Positions 33,501 to 41,445 of a stretch of 64,000 nt of DNA are shown here, piece by piece. A program made the position numbers and the translations under genes. Position 1 is the stretch's first letter. Each line of letters starts with the position of its first letter. A model generated the notes under the pieces. It was given only the letters and a program-made list of their open reading frames with translations. It made no database searches and was not told the origin of the DNA. The stretch comes from CAYLJO01 sp964383905 (GTDB taxonomy: Bacteria > Acidobacteriota > Blastocatellia > Pyrinomonadales > Pyrinomonadaceae): assembly GCA_964383905.1 (NCBI GenBank), contig CAYLJO010000002.1, positions 40,577-104,576 on the forward strand, written 5' to 3'.

Positions 33501-33968
33501 ACGAATGCAATAACGGTTTGCCTGCGCGCAGAGGCGAACGGCCCGATCTCCTTCACCGGACCGAAGAATCCGGCGGCCGATCCTACCCAGGCGAATATCT
33601 TCAATTACATTAACGTGACCGGACTGACGCCGGGAGTGTTTACCGACGTCAGCGGCGGCACGGAGGTGGGGCCATTCCCGGCGGATATGACCAAGCGCAA
33701 TGCTTTCCGCGGGCCCGGCTTCTGGAACCTGGATGGCGGCATTTACAAGACCTTCAGGTTTACGGAGAGGTATAGCTTGCAACTCCGCGGCGAGCTCTAC
33801 AACGTCTTCAATCACGCAAACCTGTACGTGATCGGCTCGTCGGCAGACCTCAGCTTAGGAAACCCTGTTGTTCAGGGCTGCCGCGGCTGCGGTACGACAG
33901 TCAACGGAGGTACTAATGTCGCCAGCGACCGCCGCAATGTGCAACTTGCCTTGAAGTTCATCTTCTAA
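30507..33968 (+). CDS. Oar-like TonB-dependent outer-membrane receptor
   Basis: 1153 residues. Signal peptide (LVAALFVIAMVSGAALAQ), a carboxypeptidase-regulatory domain (GNINGKVLDPNGALVPNASVEVKS, about 32-115), a plug with SAQYGRATGGIVDVATKSGTNDFHGTGYEFNR, then a beta-barrel finishing RRNVQLALKFIF. It is a paralogue of the protein at 23863-27162 but clearly diverged. The barrel has NYDVPWGRTGSGWARKILGGWTLAGTFVARTGTPFTL, a family block. ATG with AAAGGAGGA 6 nt ahead. It ends in its own terminator. The ligand is unknown. Confidence 0.93.
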   Translation: MSFLSQRLVAKSISYLVAALFVIAMVSGAALAQTETGNINGKVLDPNGALVPNASVEVKSVDTGATTTTTSSGDGTYTVSNLKPGFYDVTATATGYAPFTQRVQVTVGSNTPVETRLSITAGQASVTVVAEGGIAVNTQNQEVSNVISETQLRQLPSLTRNPYDFVALSGNVAQDPGGSTARGVGVSINGQRAASTNILLDGGENVNTFTAQVGQTVPLDAVQEYRVITNNFSAQYGRATGGIVDVATKSGTNDFHGTGYEFNRISKLASNGFDNNAHGIDRPHFTRNQFGYSIGGPIKKNKLFFFSSTEWTRVRSTEVKIVVVPTSQLIAASDPNTRAFFNAFPLAHPINGQIFSVSTVCPGSNCGAFTALGANFPAFGESRFSVPQNVGAGDPQDTYQTVNRIDYNLSSKTQIYGRFAYDHRLFFPGVVNFSPYTGFDTGERDRNQNWNLTINHNFTSKFTSTTKFIFNRLFQLQPLGAAPVGPTLYITGGAFTSLPNTNGEFLAFPGYSEFTPGNAIPFGGPQNVGQINEDMSYTRGRHQLNFGGSIVYIQDNRAFGAYEEATEQLGSNTRAGLNNFVNGQLRLFQAAVFPQGQLPGGTLQLPVGPPDFTRSNRYRDFDLYFNDAIKYTPRLTVNLGLRYEYYGVQHNKNPNKDSNFFFGPGATLQERIRNGQVLTSPNSPVGGLYAPDKDNFGPHIGFAWDVLGDGKTSIRGGYARAFERNFGNVTFNVIQNPPNYAVVSLLAVKGGDITPGQLPVTLSNAGPLAGSGITKVLPVSSLRYLRQDLDVAYSDLFSLGIERELSPGTVVSLTYNGSRGNRLYAIENLNRTGFGTFYLGSEVSFPPAIAAQRAAAGQSTTTTRLNGQFGNINGRDNNGFSRYNALVASIESSNFRRLHLRGLQFTARYTYSVAKDNLSSTFSESTNNQNLGLLDPFDPHLDYGYADFDVRHRFSASFNYDVPWGRTGSGWARKILGGWTLAGTFVARTGTPFTLYDCTNAITVCLRAEANGPISFTGPKNPAADPTQANIFNYINVTGLTPGVFTDVSGGTEVGPFPADMTKRNAFRGPGFWNLDGGIYKTFRFTERYSLQLRGELYNVFNHANLYVIGSSADLSLGNPVVQGCRGCGTTVNGGTNVASDRRNVQLALKFIF

Positions 33969-33996
33969 TTTTGTAAGAGAACAAATCTAGTTCTCT

Positions 33997-34022
33997 GGGG
34001 GGCCTTCGGGCTCCCCTTTTTT
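33997..34022 (+). terminator. Rho-independent terminator of the second Oar-like gene
   Basis: GGGGGGCC and GGCTCCCC form an 8-bp stem (one G-U) closed by a TTCG tetraloop, directly followed by TTTTTT. Confidence 0.93.
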
Positions 34023-34167
34023 GTACAACATCTTGATATTGTCTGCGCTTAGGGCGTAGACAGGAACTGGAGGAGAGACTATCTTTTTAATTGAGTAGAG
34101 GGCACAGTTGCTCTGTGGTCAATCATCTCTCTGAGTGACGCGCAGGGGGAAATTTGCTTCATTGATA

Positions 34168-35631
34168 ATGTATATTACAAATCGTCAACGGCTCGTCGCT
34201 GTCAGATTCTTGCTTCTGCTTGTTCTGGCCGACCCGCTTATCGCGCAGACGGCGGGAGAGAGGGCGGTCTATATTCCCTACGATGATGCACAGCAGATTC
34301 TCAAGACCTTAGACTCAATCTTACCGCCGGAACTGAAAGGCAAGACGCCCGAAGCGCAAGCGGCGATCTGGCCGGGCTGGGTTGCGCGCCGGGACGCGGA
34401 GATTCGGGGGCGACTGCTTCAGGGGGACGAGGACTCGCTCGTCAACTTCCTGCTCTTCGGCACGTCCTACACAAGGCAGCCACGTATCACTCTGAAGCAA
34501 CTGGCGGAGGTCGGCCAGATAGAAAAAACATCCGCCGCCGGCCCCACTGCCGAACAGTCGCAGCTTACTGAAATTCTTCAACAGCGCGCTGATGATGTGA
34601 TCCGCGGTATCGCCGCGCCGGGAGATAACGAGCGGTTGCTCTTTGCGCGCCGATTGCTGGAGGGGCAGAAGGGTTATCATCCTGAAACGGCGGCGGGACG
34701 CACGAAGATCAAGGAGCATCTGCTGGCGAGCCTCGTGCGAATGCTCAACGAGCAGGCGGGTTATGCGAAGATATTGGAGGGCGCGCGGCTATCGGGAAGT
34801 GCGACCGAAGAGTTCGTCGAGAGATCCCGTCTTTTTCGCGAGCGCGGGCTCTCTTCAGACACCTCTCTGCGGCCGAACTTTGCCATCGAGGAGGCGCTTA
34901 AAGCGGCGCAAGCGCGCCGGCTGCTGGCAACGGGGGGCGTGCGGCGGGTGGCGATCATCGGGCCGGGCCTGGACTTTACGGACAAGCAGGAGGGCTACGA
35001 TTTTTACCCCCAGCAGACCATCCAGCCTTTCGCCGTTATCGATACTCTCTTGCGGCTCGGCCTCGCACGGCCCGACTCTCTCACGGTAAGCACGTTCGAT
35101 CTCAGCCCGCGGGTCAATGATCATCTCGAACGCGCCCGACAGCGGGCGCGGAATGGACAAAGCTACGTGGTGCAGCTCCCGCGTGATCCGCAAGAGGGGT
35201 GGAAGCCAGATTTTATTCGTTACTGGGAGAGATTCGGCGACCGGATAGGAAGCCCTGTGCCGCCGATGGCAGTCCCCGCCGGCCTGAGCGGATTGAAGAC
35301 CCGCGCCGTGCGCATCCGCCCGCCTGTCGTGGCCCGTATTACCCCACGGGATTTGAATGTTGTGCTCCAGCGGCTGCCGCTGCCGCCGGCCGAGCGATTT
35401 GACCTGATCATCGGTACCAACATCTTTGTCTATTATGACGTCTTCGAGCAGAGCCTGGCCCAGACCAATGTGGAACGCATGCTGCGGCCGGGCGGCCTGT
35501 TGCTCTCAAATAATGCGCTGGTCGAATTCCCTTTCATCGGAATGCAGTCGGCCGGTTACCTGACGGTTGTTTATTCGGACCGGCCTAACGACGGCGACCA
35601 CATCGTCTGGTACCGGCGCACGCCGAATTGA
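34168..35631 (+). CDS. Exported methyltransferase-like protein
   Basis: 487 residues from ATG 34168 (an in-frame GTG at 34135 would add 11). Signal peptide VAVRFLLLLVLADPLIAQ. The first half is helical and unrecognised (PELKGKTPEAQAAIWPGWVARRD). The second half resembles a Rossmann methyltransferase: RRVAIIGPGLDFTDKQEGYDFYP looks like a nucleotide-binding loop, LTVSTFDLSPRVNDHLERAR a second strand, and RFDLIIGTNIFVYYDVFEQSLAQTNVERMLRPGGLLLSNNALVEFP is typical of CheR/Methyltransf_11 proteins. A SAM enzyme with a Sec signal would be unusual, since SAM is cytosolic, so the fold may be reused. I am sure of the sequence pattern and unsure of the function. Confidence 0.7.
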   Translation: MYITNRQRLVAVRFLLLLVLADPLIAQTAGERAVYIPYDDAQQILKTLDSILPPELKGKTPEAQAAIWPGWVARRDAEIRGRLLQGDEDSLVNFLLFGTSYTRQPRITLKQLAEVGQIEKTSAAGPTAEQSQLTEILQQRADDVIRGIAAPGDNERLLFARRLLEGQKGYHPETAAGRTKIKEHLLASLVRMLNEQAGYAKILEGARLSGSATEEFVERSRLFRERGLSSDTSLRPNFAIEEALKAAQARRLLATGGVRRVAIIGPGLDFTDKQEGYDFYPQQTIQPFAVIDTLLRLGLARPDSLTVSTFDLSPRVNDHLERARQRARNGQSYVVQLPRDPQEGWKPDFIRYWERFGDRIGSPVPPMAVPAGLSGLKTRAVRIRPPVVARITPRDLNVVLQRLPLPPAERFDLIIGTNIFVYYDVFEQSLAQTNVERMLRPGGLLLSNNALVEFPFIGMQSAGYLTVVYSDRPNDGDHIVWYRRTPN

Positions 35632-35650
35632 TAACCCGATCGTGGCTCAT

Positions 35651-36238
35651 TCACTTGTATGAATTGGGATCGATATTCAAGTTGTGTATGTATTGCTTCA
35701 CCACCCCGGTGATGGTGCCCACAAGTCTCTGTTGGAGGATCGGGTAGGTGGCGACCTGCTCGAATTTGAAGGGGAGCTTGACGCCATCCACCGTTCTGAA
35801 GTCAGAAGTCTCGATATAAAAATCGACGTCAAAGTCGTCCTGGCTACGATTAACCACATCATTTGTTAAAGGGCCCTGAGGTTTTTTAACGCTCAACTTG
35901 CCGTAGTCGGTGCGCACCCACATGAAATCCTCGGCGTCGAAATAGAGGCGCATCGGGGAGGCTTTGCTACGCTTGACTTCCACGACGTAAGCCGGGCGGC
36001 CATGAAGCTTCTTCATCCCCTTCGCTTCAAACTTCACATTCCCCGAATCGGCTTCGGTGAGCAGGTTGTGGAGCGAGATGCTGTTGAACATCCGCCTTGC
36101 TGGATCGCCGACAGCGGCAAGGTGCTTATTAATGATCTCAGCCGCGGTCAATGACTGTTTATCGTCGGAGGCAATCACGCCGGTCAGATGCGCGAGTGCC
36201 GGTAGAAGAAGTAAAGCTGCGATCCAGCGCCTCATCAC
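35651..36238 (-). CDS. Exported LolA-like/outer-membrane lipoprotein-sorting fold protein
   Basis: 195 residues with a signal peptide (AALLLLPALAHLTGVIA). The mature part LTAAEIINKHLAAVGDPARR, then alternating strands NVKFEAKGMKKLHGRPAYVVEVKR, MRLYFDAEDFMWVRTDYG and VDGVKLPFKFEQV, matches the open beta-barrel half seen in LolA/LolB-like and related DUF proteins of Acidobacteriota. Such proteins bind lipids or act in envelope biogenesis; no specific role can be given. It converges on the methyltransferase-like gene with 19 nt between stops. Confidence 0.72.
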   Translation of the reverse strand: MMRRWIAALLLLPALAHLTGVIASDDKQSLTAAEIINKHLAAVGDPARRMFNSISLHNLLTEADSGNVKFEAKGMKKLHGRPAYVVEVKRSKASPMRLYFDAEDFMWVRTDYGKLSVKKPQGPLTNDVVNRSQDDFDVDFYIETSDFRTVDGVKLPFKFEQVATYPILQQRLVGTITGVVKQYIHNLNIDPNSYK

Positions 36239-36575
36239 TTTATCTCCGTTGGTGGGAATAAAAGACCAGGAAGCAATATTAGCATGCTTTCGTTCAGCCG
36301 ATCGACATATATTCCCGTCATCTCCAGGGCAAACGCATCTAAATTTGTAAGTAGTTGAGTGACTTGCAATTCAAAGGTTCAAATGATGTTTGTGGATTCG
36401 TTTAATTCATACGTCATCAGTAAGATAAATTATTACGTGCGTTCGCCCTGCCGTCATCTCTTCATGATAATGTAAACTTAATATGCCGTTTGCCGGTTAT
36501 TGCGTTATAATGCGTTCACCCGCCGTTCGACAGTTCCTTGGCCTGCCAGCAATTTGAGAAAGGAGTATGACGGAG
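36239..36575. other. AT-rich intergenic region
   Basis: 337 nt between divergent genes, distinctly AT-rich (about 36345-36480). It contains TATAAT near 36506 but no good -35. The right end has AGGAG (36561-36565) for the TPR gene. No gene is supported. Confidence 0.45.
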
Positions 36576-37640
36576 ATGTTCCTCTTTTCTACCAGAGCCA
36601 TTCACGTGCGATACGTATCTTTTTTCATCTGCCTCTTATCACTCACCGTGTTTGTTAGCTCGACTGTACGTGCTCAGATGGGCGGGATTGATAATTCGGG
36701 CGATCCGGGCACGGGCGGTAAGAGTACTATTCAGGGGAGCGTCTACCTTCCTTCCGGCCAGCGTGTGAACAGACGATTAAGGGTAACCCTTAGTAGTTCC
36801 AGAGGCATCGATATTTCTACGCTAACGGATGATAACGGCTCCTTCTCATTCCGGAGGCTCGCCGAAGGTTCATACACTGTGACTGTGGACGCGGGGAAAG
36901 AGTACGAGACGGCGTCCGAGAGGGTTAATATTCTTCAACCTTTAGCCAGGAGAGGAACCGCTCTCGGTCAGAACTACACTGTGCAAATTCAACTCCAATT
37001 TAAGCGGAGTAATGAGAACAAGCCCAGCGTGATTAATGCCGCGCTCGCCGGTGTGCCGAAACCCGCCCTTGATCTTTACCAGAAGGCGCTCCTGTCAGCG
37101 CAAGCCGGCGACAGCAGCAAAGCGATTGAGCAACTAAAGGGCGCGATCTCGGTTGATCCGGAATTCATGCTGGCCTTCAACGAGATGGGCTCACAGTACT
37201 TAAGACTCGGCCAGCTTGACAAGGCTGCTGACGCGTTTCGCTCCGCGCTCAAAATTACACCCGATGCCTTTGAGCCGCTGCTCAATTACGGCATTGTGCT
37301 CGTGTACATGAAACAACTTAAAGAAGCGGAGCCGATCTTGCGTCGCGCCGTGGAAATGAATGACGGGTCGGCGGTCGCGCACTACTTTTTAGGGCGAACG
37401 TTGGCCGTTTCGAGGAAATTCGATGAGGCGGAGAAAGAGTTACAACGCGCCATCGGTCTTGGCGGAAACAGTGTGGACGGGGCGCATAGATATTTAGGTG
37501 CGATCTATAAGGAGCGGCATGAATACATGCGTGCCATCAGTGAGCTGGAAACTTACCTGCGCCTCGTACCGCAAAACAGAGATGCCGACCAGATCCGTGA
37601 GATAGTCAAAGAATTGCGCGCTCAGGCGGCGAAGAAGTAG
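36576..37640 (+). CDS. Exported TPR protein with carboxypeptidase-regulatory-like domain
   Basis: 354 residues. Signal (FFICLLSLTVFVSSTVRAQ), then a carboxypeptidase-regulatory beta domain (STIQGSVYLPSGQRVNRRLRVTLSS and SFSFRRLAEGSYTVTVDAG, about 45-110), a linker and four to five TPR units (for example AGDSSKAIEQLKGAISVDPEF, GQLDKAADAFRSALKITPDAFE, RKFDEAEKELQRAIGLGG). Likely a periplasmic scaffold. ATG 36576 is preferred: AGGAG lies 10 nt before it and only 1 nt before ATG 36567. A 47-nt gap separates it from the HTH gene downstream. Confidence 0.82.
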   Translation: MFLFSTRAIHVRYVSFFICLLSLTVFVSSTVRAQMGGIDNSGDPGTGGKSTIQGSVYLPSGQRVNRRLRVTLSSSRGIDISTLTDDNGSFSFRRLAEGSYTVTVDAGKEYETASERVNILQPLARRGTALGQNYTVQIQLQFKRSNENKPSVINAALAGVPKPALDLYQKALLSAQAGDSSKAIEQLKGAISVDPEFMLAFNEMGSQYLRLGQLDKAADAFRSALKITPDAFEPLLNYGIVLVYMKQLKEAEPILRRAVEMNDGSAVAHYFLGRTLAVSRKFDEAEKELQRAIGLGGNSVDGAHRYLGAIYKERHEYMRAISELETYLRLVPQNRDADQIREIVKELRAQAAKK

Positions 37641-37687
37641 ATAAAAAGCCGCCGGTAGCAGAACTGGCAGAACTGAAAGTCACTGGA

Positions 37688-37939
37688 ATGACGGAACGCG
37701 AAGAATTTCTCACCGCGCGCCAACTCGCCGCCATCCTACAGGTGAGTGAATCAACCGTGCGTCGCCTCGCACGGGAAGGGCGCATTCCGTCTATCCGTCT
37801 GACGCGGCGGATTATCCGTTTTCATCTGAAGGCTGTGTGTGACGCGCTCGACGGAGGTAGCCATCCACGCTCGCGGCGTAACCACGCGGGATCAGAGTCA
37901 ACCGATTCGCCACCACTACCATTTCCTGACCTGCTTTGA
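37688..37939 (+). CDS. Excisionase-type helix-turn-helix protein
   Basis: 83 residues. The first 55 form a winged HTH of the excisionase/MerR-like group: LTARQLAAILQVSESTVRRLAREGRIPSIRLTRRIIRFH. The tail is Pro/Ser-rich and disordered. Such proteins act as small DNA-binding regulators or recombination directionality factors; no integrase is near, so regulation is more likely. It follows the TPR gene by 47 nt and may be co-transcribed. Confidence 0.82.
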   Translation: MTEREEFLTARQLAAILQVSESTVRRLAREGRIPSIRLTRRIIRFHLKAVCDALDGGSHPRSRRNHAGSESTDSPPLPFPDLL

Positions 37940-37950
37940 GGCGGGCGGAT

Positions 37951-38035
37951 CTATAGCCAGTGGCGAATGGATGTAACGGAGGGCCTCATCACGGAAGGCA
38001 CATAGAGCACGGCAGCGGGCACAGAGAAAACGGGT
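37951..38035. repeat. GA-rich dispersed repeat (copy 8, composite with MITE-like copy D)
   Basis: CTATAGCCAGTGGCGAATGG, then GAGGGCCTCATCACGGAAGG and GGGCACAGAGAAAACGGG. It matches 5019-5100 in sequence and order. Confidence 0.7.
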
Positions 38036-38073
38036 GATACCCAATCGCAACCTGCTATAAAGTTCCGCAGATA

Positions 38074-38134
38074 CGCCCTCCCTCACGGTCGGGCTTCTGC
38101 CTGTAAGCTTTTGAGAATCAATAGACCCTGAGTC
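38074..38134 (+). repeat. MITE-like element, copy D (left end missing)
   Basis: CGCCCTCCCTCACGGTCGGG, CTTCTGCCTGTAAGCTTTTG, then GAATCAATAGACCCTG, the intact right terminal repeat, an inverted copy of the left end of copy A. Confidence 0.75.
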
Positions 38135-38155
38135 GTTACTGTATGACGTACGCTC

Positions 38156-38731
38156 TCACTGGGTCTTCATCGCTTGGCGCCTCGCCGCCCTCAGGGCGTT
38201 AAGGTCTATCGCCACCCATTGTCCATCGCGTTTAACGTAGACGCGGGGCTCGCGGATCGGAAATTTGCGCCCGAAGCGGGGATTGGCCGCGAGAAAACGG
38301 CGCACGGTCGTGCGGTCGCCCGTTGCGACCCGCCATCTGCCGTCTTCGCGCACGAGATACTGCTGCGCGACGATCTTACCCTCGCTGTCGATGGGACGCA
38401 GCACGCGCCCGTACATCACGGTGTCGGCGACGGCCATGTCGCCCGAGACGCGCACCGCGCCGATCTCCAGACGGTCAATCTCATACATGTTGCGCGTTCG
38501 CCGGAGCGCGTTCGTGAAACGCTCGCGCGAGATGCGCGCCCTCGAAGCGGCCGGCAACGCCTCGTAAAGAGCCTCATACTGGCCGGATTTCAGTTCTTCG
38601 AAAATTTGCTCAATGACGCCGCGCACTTCCGTCTCACCCCGCCCGGCGCGCGTCGCCGCGAGGGCAGGCACGTTGGCGATACAGAGAAGCGCGACGACGA
38701 CAAATAAGATCAGATATCGTTTAGTTTTCAT
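38156..38731 (-). CDS. Exported NTF2-like protein
   Basis: 191 residues. Signal MKTKRYLILFVVVALLCIANVPALA. The mature part begins with a helix (VRGVIEQIFEELKSGQYEALYEALP), followed by strands including VSGDMAVADTVMYGRVLRP and QQYLVREDGRWRVATGD, the pattern of NTF2-like/DUF4440-like cone folds, then a basic tail. No catalytic residues can be assigned. ATG 38731 is used; in-frame ATG 38749 would extend the overlap with the upstream small membrane gene, which already overlaps this start by 11 nt. Confidence 0.7.
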   Translation of the reverse strand: MKTKRYLILFVVVALLCIANVPALAATRAGRGETEVRGVIEQIFEELKSGQYEALYEALPAASRARISRERFTNALRRTRNMYEIDRLEIGAVRVSGDMAVADTVMYGRVLRPIDSEGKIVAQQYLVREDGRWRVATGDRTTVRRFLAANPRFGRKFPIREPRVYVKRDGQWVAIDLNALRAARRQAMKTQ

Positions 38732-38936
38732 CCTGATCTTCAGAATCACTGCTCACTCTTTCGGTTGCCTCGCTTGGCTGAACAATCGTTTTCCGCAGGC
38801 GATCGCGGTAACCGAGGAACCACGCGACCGCCCCGAGCGCCGCTACGACAAAAGCCGCGTCCAGATGATCTCGCCACAGCAAGAGCGCGGCCGCAATCAG
38901 GCAGAGGACTGCTAGTATGCTCCACGCGCGCTCCAT
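38721..38936 (-). CDS. Small two-helix membrane protein
   Basis: 71 residues. Two hydrophobic segments: WSILAVLCLIAAALLLW and AAFVVAALGAVAWFLGY, separated by a short charged turn (RDHLD), then a polar acidic tail (VSSDSEDQDEN). ATG 38936 has AAGGAG about 11 nt upstream; a TTG at 38963 is the alternative. Its end overlaps the NTF2-like gene by 11 nt, so the two are coupled. Family unknown. Confidence 0.65.
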   Translation of the reverse strand: MERAWSILAVLCLIAAALLLWRDHLDAAFVVAALGAVAWFLGYRDRLRKTIVQPSEATERVSSDSEDQDEN

Positions 38937-39044
38937 CGGCAGACCATCTCCTTTTTCTTCCAACGCATCTCTGCTCGATCTGATTTTAACAGCGGTCTGC
39001 TATGGGATGCGACTACCGGTTACTTTCCTGCGGCTTTGGAGGCG

Positions 39045-39085
39045 AGACGTCTGACGCAAAGGCGTAAAGGTCGTAAGCCTTGTGA
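39045..39085. repeat. Short CGCAAAGGCG repeat
   Basis: GACGTCTGACGCAAAGGCGT, related to the copies at 9303 and 21283. It lies just beyond the end of the DsbD-N-like gene. Confidence 0.5.
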
Positions 39086-39113
39086 ATACTACTATAATTA
39101 CTGCTTGCCCCTG

Positions 39114-39614
39114 TTACTTGACGGTCACCTGAACAGCGGCGTCGAGTGTTCCCGGCGGGTAGCACGCCTTGTCGTCACATGCCTGTACGCGCAGCTTGGC
39201 GCGCAGAGTATGAGCGCCTTTCGAGGCCGAATCGGCGGCGCTGAGTGGCACCTTGATGGCCGGGTTACCTTCGTAAACGGCGAGCGGCTTCTCGGCGAAG
39301 GGAAACTTCTTCGAAAGGGAAGCCGGGTAAACAGGTTTACCCGCGGTAATACCTTCGCCCGGCTCGACATTAAGCTCCGTCGCGATTAGATAAGGGTATG
39401 TTGGCGGGTTGGCATTGATGTGATAACCGCTTGCCACCTGCACCCGCACGGTCGCGTCGGCAGAGCCGCCGGCGGCAATCTCCACAGGAGAGGTCGTCGC
39501 GCGCACAACGTCTGTCGAAGAGGACGTAACTTTTGCGGCCTGCTGCTGTTGCGTACAGGCGGCGAAGGCCAGCAGCAGGCATGATTGAATAAGTGCGAAA
39601 GTGTTCCGACGCAT
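39114..39614 (-). CDS. Lipoprotein with DsbD N-terminal-like domain
   Basis: 166 residues. Lipobox LAFAAC near residue 20. The mature domain has GYHINANPPTYPYLIATELNVEP and LRVQACDDKACYPPGTLDAAV, matching the immunoglobulin-like alpha domain of the disulfide reductase DsbD, including its Cys-x5-Cys pair (CDDKACYPPG has C-x4-C). It occurs without the membrane beta and thioredoxin gamma domains. It could pass electrons or bind a partner in the periplasm. 12 nt after DUF4349 on the same strand, so the two likely form one operon. Confidence 0.8.
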   Translation of the reverse strand: MRRNTFALIQSCLLLAFAACTQQQQAAKVTSSSTDVVRATTSPVEIAAGGSADATVRVQVASGYHINANPPTYPYLIATELNVEPGEGITAGKPVYPASLSKKFPFAEKPLAVYEGNPAIKVPLSAADSASKGAHTLRAKLRVQACDDKACYPPGTLDAAVQVTVK

Positions 39615-39626
39615 AGGGCTCCCTGA

Positions 39627-40595
39627 TCATTGGGATTCTACGACAGGACCCGGCTCATGGGCTAACTCGCGCGCCAGGCGAAAACGGCGCGCGCGACGAA
39701 TCAAAAACCGCAGCAGCAGCCCCAGCGGCAAAAAGATGAGAAGCCCGACCGGGATCAGCGAAATCACCAGCCGGATGAGAAATAGGGTGATGGCTGCCGC
39801 CACCCCTACGCCTTCGCCGACGGCCTCCTTGACACTGTAGGAGAAGCCGGACGTGCTGACGATCGGGGTGGGGGGTTGCAGCGTGACTGTGATGGTTGAG
39901 AGGCTCGACTGGTTCTCAAGATAGCGCCGACGGCCCTCGAGCCGCTCGATCTCGGTACGAACTTGCGCGAGCTGGCCTTGCACTTCGAGCGCCTCCGAGA
40001 CTTTATGCACCTGCTTCATGATCTCGATGAACTGCGCTTCGAGAGCCTTCTTCGTGCGGATACGCGCCTCCAGATCAATGTATTCCTCCGTGACGTCCTG
40101 GCCCGTGATCTTTTCCTGGCGGATGCGGTTGCCGGCGCCGCGAATCTCTTCCACGACCGGCCCGAACTGCGCCGCGGGAACGCGCACGACAACCGAGATG
40201 ATTGTTTCAGGGCCCGACTGATCGCCGCCCTCGTGCTGGGTTACTTCGGACGTGACGACGAACCCGCCGTGCGCTTCGGCGATTGAAGCTATCTTGCGCT
40301 GCCCGCCGGCGGGGGCGGCAAGCTCAAGGGTGATATTGGCGTTGCGGATGATCTTACGGTCCATCGCCACATCGGCCGATCTGGCCGCGTCCGTTTTGGC
40401 GAGTGAAACCTGATTTTGCTCAGCAGTTGTCGGCGTATTTGTAGAAAGACCTGAACGGGACTGCTGTGGCTCGCTGTCTCTGATCTGCGCGCTGGATGTA
40501 TGAAAAGATTCGCCATTTTTACGCGCGATTTGCGCGCTACAGCCGGAAAGAACAAGCAGTGTTAGAGCTGGTAAAGTTGCCGTCATAATTCGCAT
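39627..40595 (-). CDS. DUF4349 membrane lipoprotein
   Basis: 322 residues. Lipobox LVLSGC near residue 19, then a disordered Ser/Thr linker, the DUF4349 core (RKIIRNANITLELA, VVRVPAAQFGPVVEEIRGAG, EKITGQDVTEEYIDLEARIRTKKALEAQF), a coiled coil (VHKVSEALEVQGQLAQVRTEIERLEGRRRYLENQ) and a C-terminal membrane segment VGVAAAITLFLIRLVISLIPVGLLIFLPLGLLL with a basic cytosolic end. Function unknown. The same-strand neighbour 12 nt away is the DsbD-N-like lipoprotein. Confidence 0.85.
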   Translation of the reverse strand: MRIMTATLPALTLLVLSGCSAQIARKNGESFHTSSAQIRDSEPQQSRSGLSTNTPTTAEQNQVSLAKTDAARSADVAMDRKIIRNANITLELAAPAGGQRKIASIAEAHGGFVVTSEVTQHEGGDQSGPETIISVVVRVPAAQFGPVVEEIRGAGNRIRQEKITGQDVTEEYIDLEARIRTKKALEAQFIEIMKQVHKVSEALEVQGQLAQVRTEIERLEGRRRYLENQSSLSTITVTLQPPTPIVSTSGFSYSVKEAVGEGVGVAAAITLFLIRLVISLIPVGLLIFLPLGLLLRFLIRRARRFRLARELAHEPGPVVESQ

Positions 40596-40743
40596 AAATC
40601 ACCTCCGCCGTCCAAAAAATTATGCTACCGGCCTTTGAACGCTCGTGGTGGCGCCGTCTTGCAGAGGGTTGTTCGCTTTTTTAGCTGAAGCGGGAAAGAG
40701 TCCGGTGACCCGTGTGCCCTGGTTCGCACGTGCACGGCCGTCT

Positions 40744-41364
40744 CTATTTGCGCGCAGACTCCGCGAGCGGCCGGCCACTGAAAAAGGCGCGCGACGCCGC
40801 CAACATGCGCCGCACCCGGCGCACGACCTTAGGCAGGATCCATATAAACACTAAGAGAAAGATCAGGATGACGGCGAGGATGACGACCGGGTGAAGGGCG
40901 GCGATGACGGCCGCGCCGATCGTAAATAGATCTTCGATAATCGAGAGCGCCCAGTTCGTGAAAGGCTCAGGACTGACATTAGCCGCTGCGCGCACCGTCG
41001 CTTTCGTCCCGTGACTCGTAAGGGCGAGGCCGCCGCCCAGAAGCAGTGCGACGACCTGCACGGTCGGGTTAAGATGAGCGGTCGCCGCTGCGGCGATGAC
41101 TGCGCCCGCCGGAATGCGTATGAACGTATGAACGGCGTCCCACACCGTGTCAACGTAAGGGATTTTGTCCGCGACGAATTCAACCACATAAAGAAAGAGC
41201 GCGACGCCGATCACAATCCAGCTGCCCAGCACGTCAAGCCCGCCCGGCAACTGCGCCAGCCGGTAGTGCTCTAACAGCCCCAGGACGGCCACGGTCGCAT
41301 ACAAATTTATCCCCGACGTCCATGCCGCGCCGAGCGCCAGACCGAGAATTTGCACCATATTCAT
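40744..41364 (-). CDS. DUF4126 membrane protein
   Basis: 206 residues from ATG 41364. Several membrane helices: LGLALGAAWTSGINLYATVAVLGLLE, GSWIVIGVALFLYVVEFVADKIPYVDTVWDAVHTFIRIPAG, VVALLLGGGLALTSHGTKATVRAA, and FTIGAAVIAALHPVVILAVILIFLLVFIWIL. SGINLYATV and DKIPYVDTVWDAVHTF are the DUF4126 hallmarks. Function unknown. In-frame TTG/ATG extension into the repeat at 41365-41403 is not genuine protein. It follows the NtrC-type regulator by 51 nt. Confidence 0.85.
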   Translation of the reverse strand: MNMVQILGLALGAAWTSGINLYATVAVLGLLEHYRLAQLPGGLDVLGSWIVIGVALFLYVVEFVADKIPYVDTVWDAVHTFIRIPAGAVIAAAATAHLNPTVQVVALLLGGGLALTSHGTKATVRAAANVSPEPFTNWALSIIEDLFTIGAAVIAALHPVVILAVILIFLLVFIWILPKVVRRVRRMLAASRAFFSGRPLAESARK

Positions 41365-41445
41365 ACCTAAACGAAGAGACGCGGGGACGCGGAGACAAAA
41401 CAATATTTCGCCGTGTCACCGCGTCTCCGTGTCTCCAGTCTTTTC
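41365..41445. repeat. GA-rich repeat pair forming a hairpin, overlapping the regulator's end
   Basis: GACGCGGGGACGCGGAGAC and, 24 nt later, ACCGCGTCTCCGTGTCTCC are inverted relative to each other and could pair. The second arm encodes the last residues (TGDTETR) of the NtrC-type regulator. Confidence 0.65.

Noticed and set aside
37688..37939. Excisionase-like HTH as a sign of a prophage or integrative element
   Set aside because: No integrase, attachment repeat or phage gene lies nearby.
41365..41445. CRISPR-like array from repeated GACGCGG units
   Set aside because: Only two inverted arms with one gap, no regular spacers and no cas genes.
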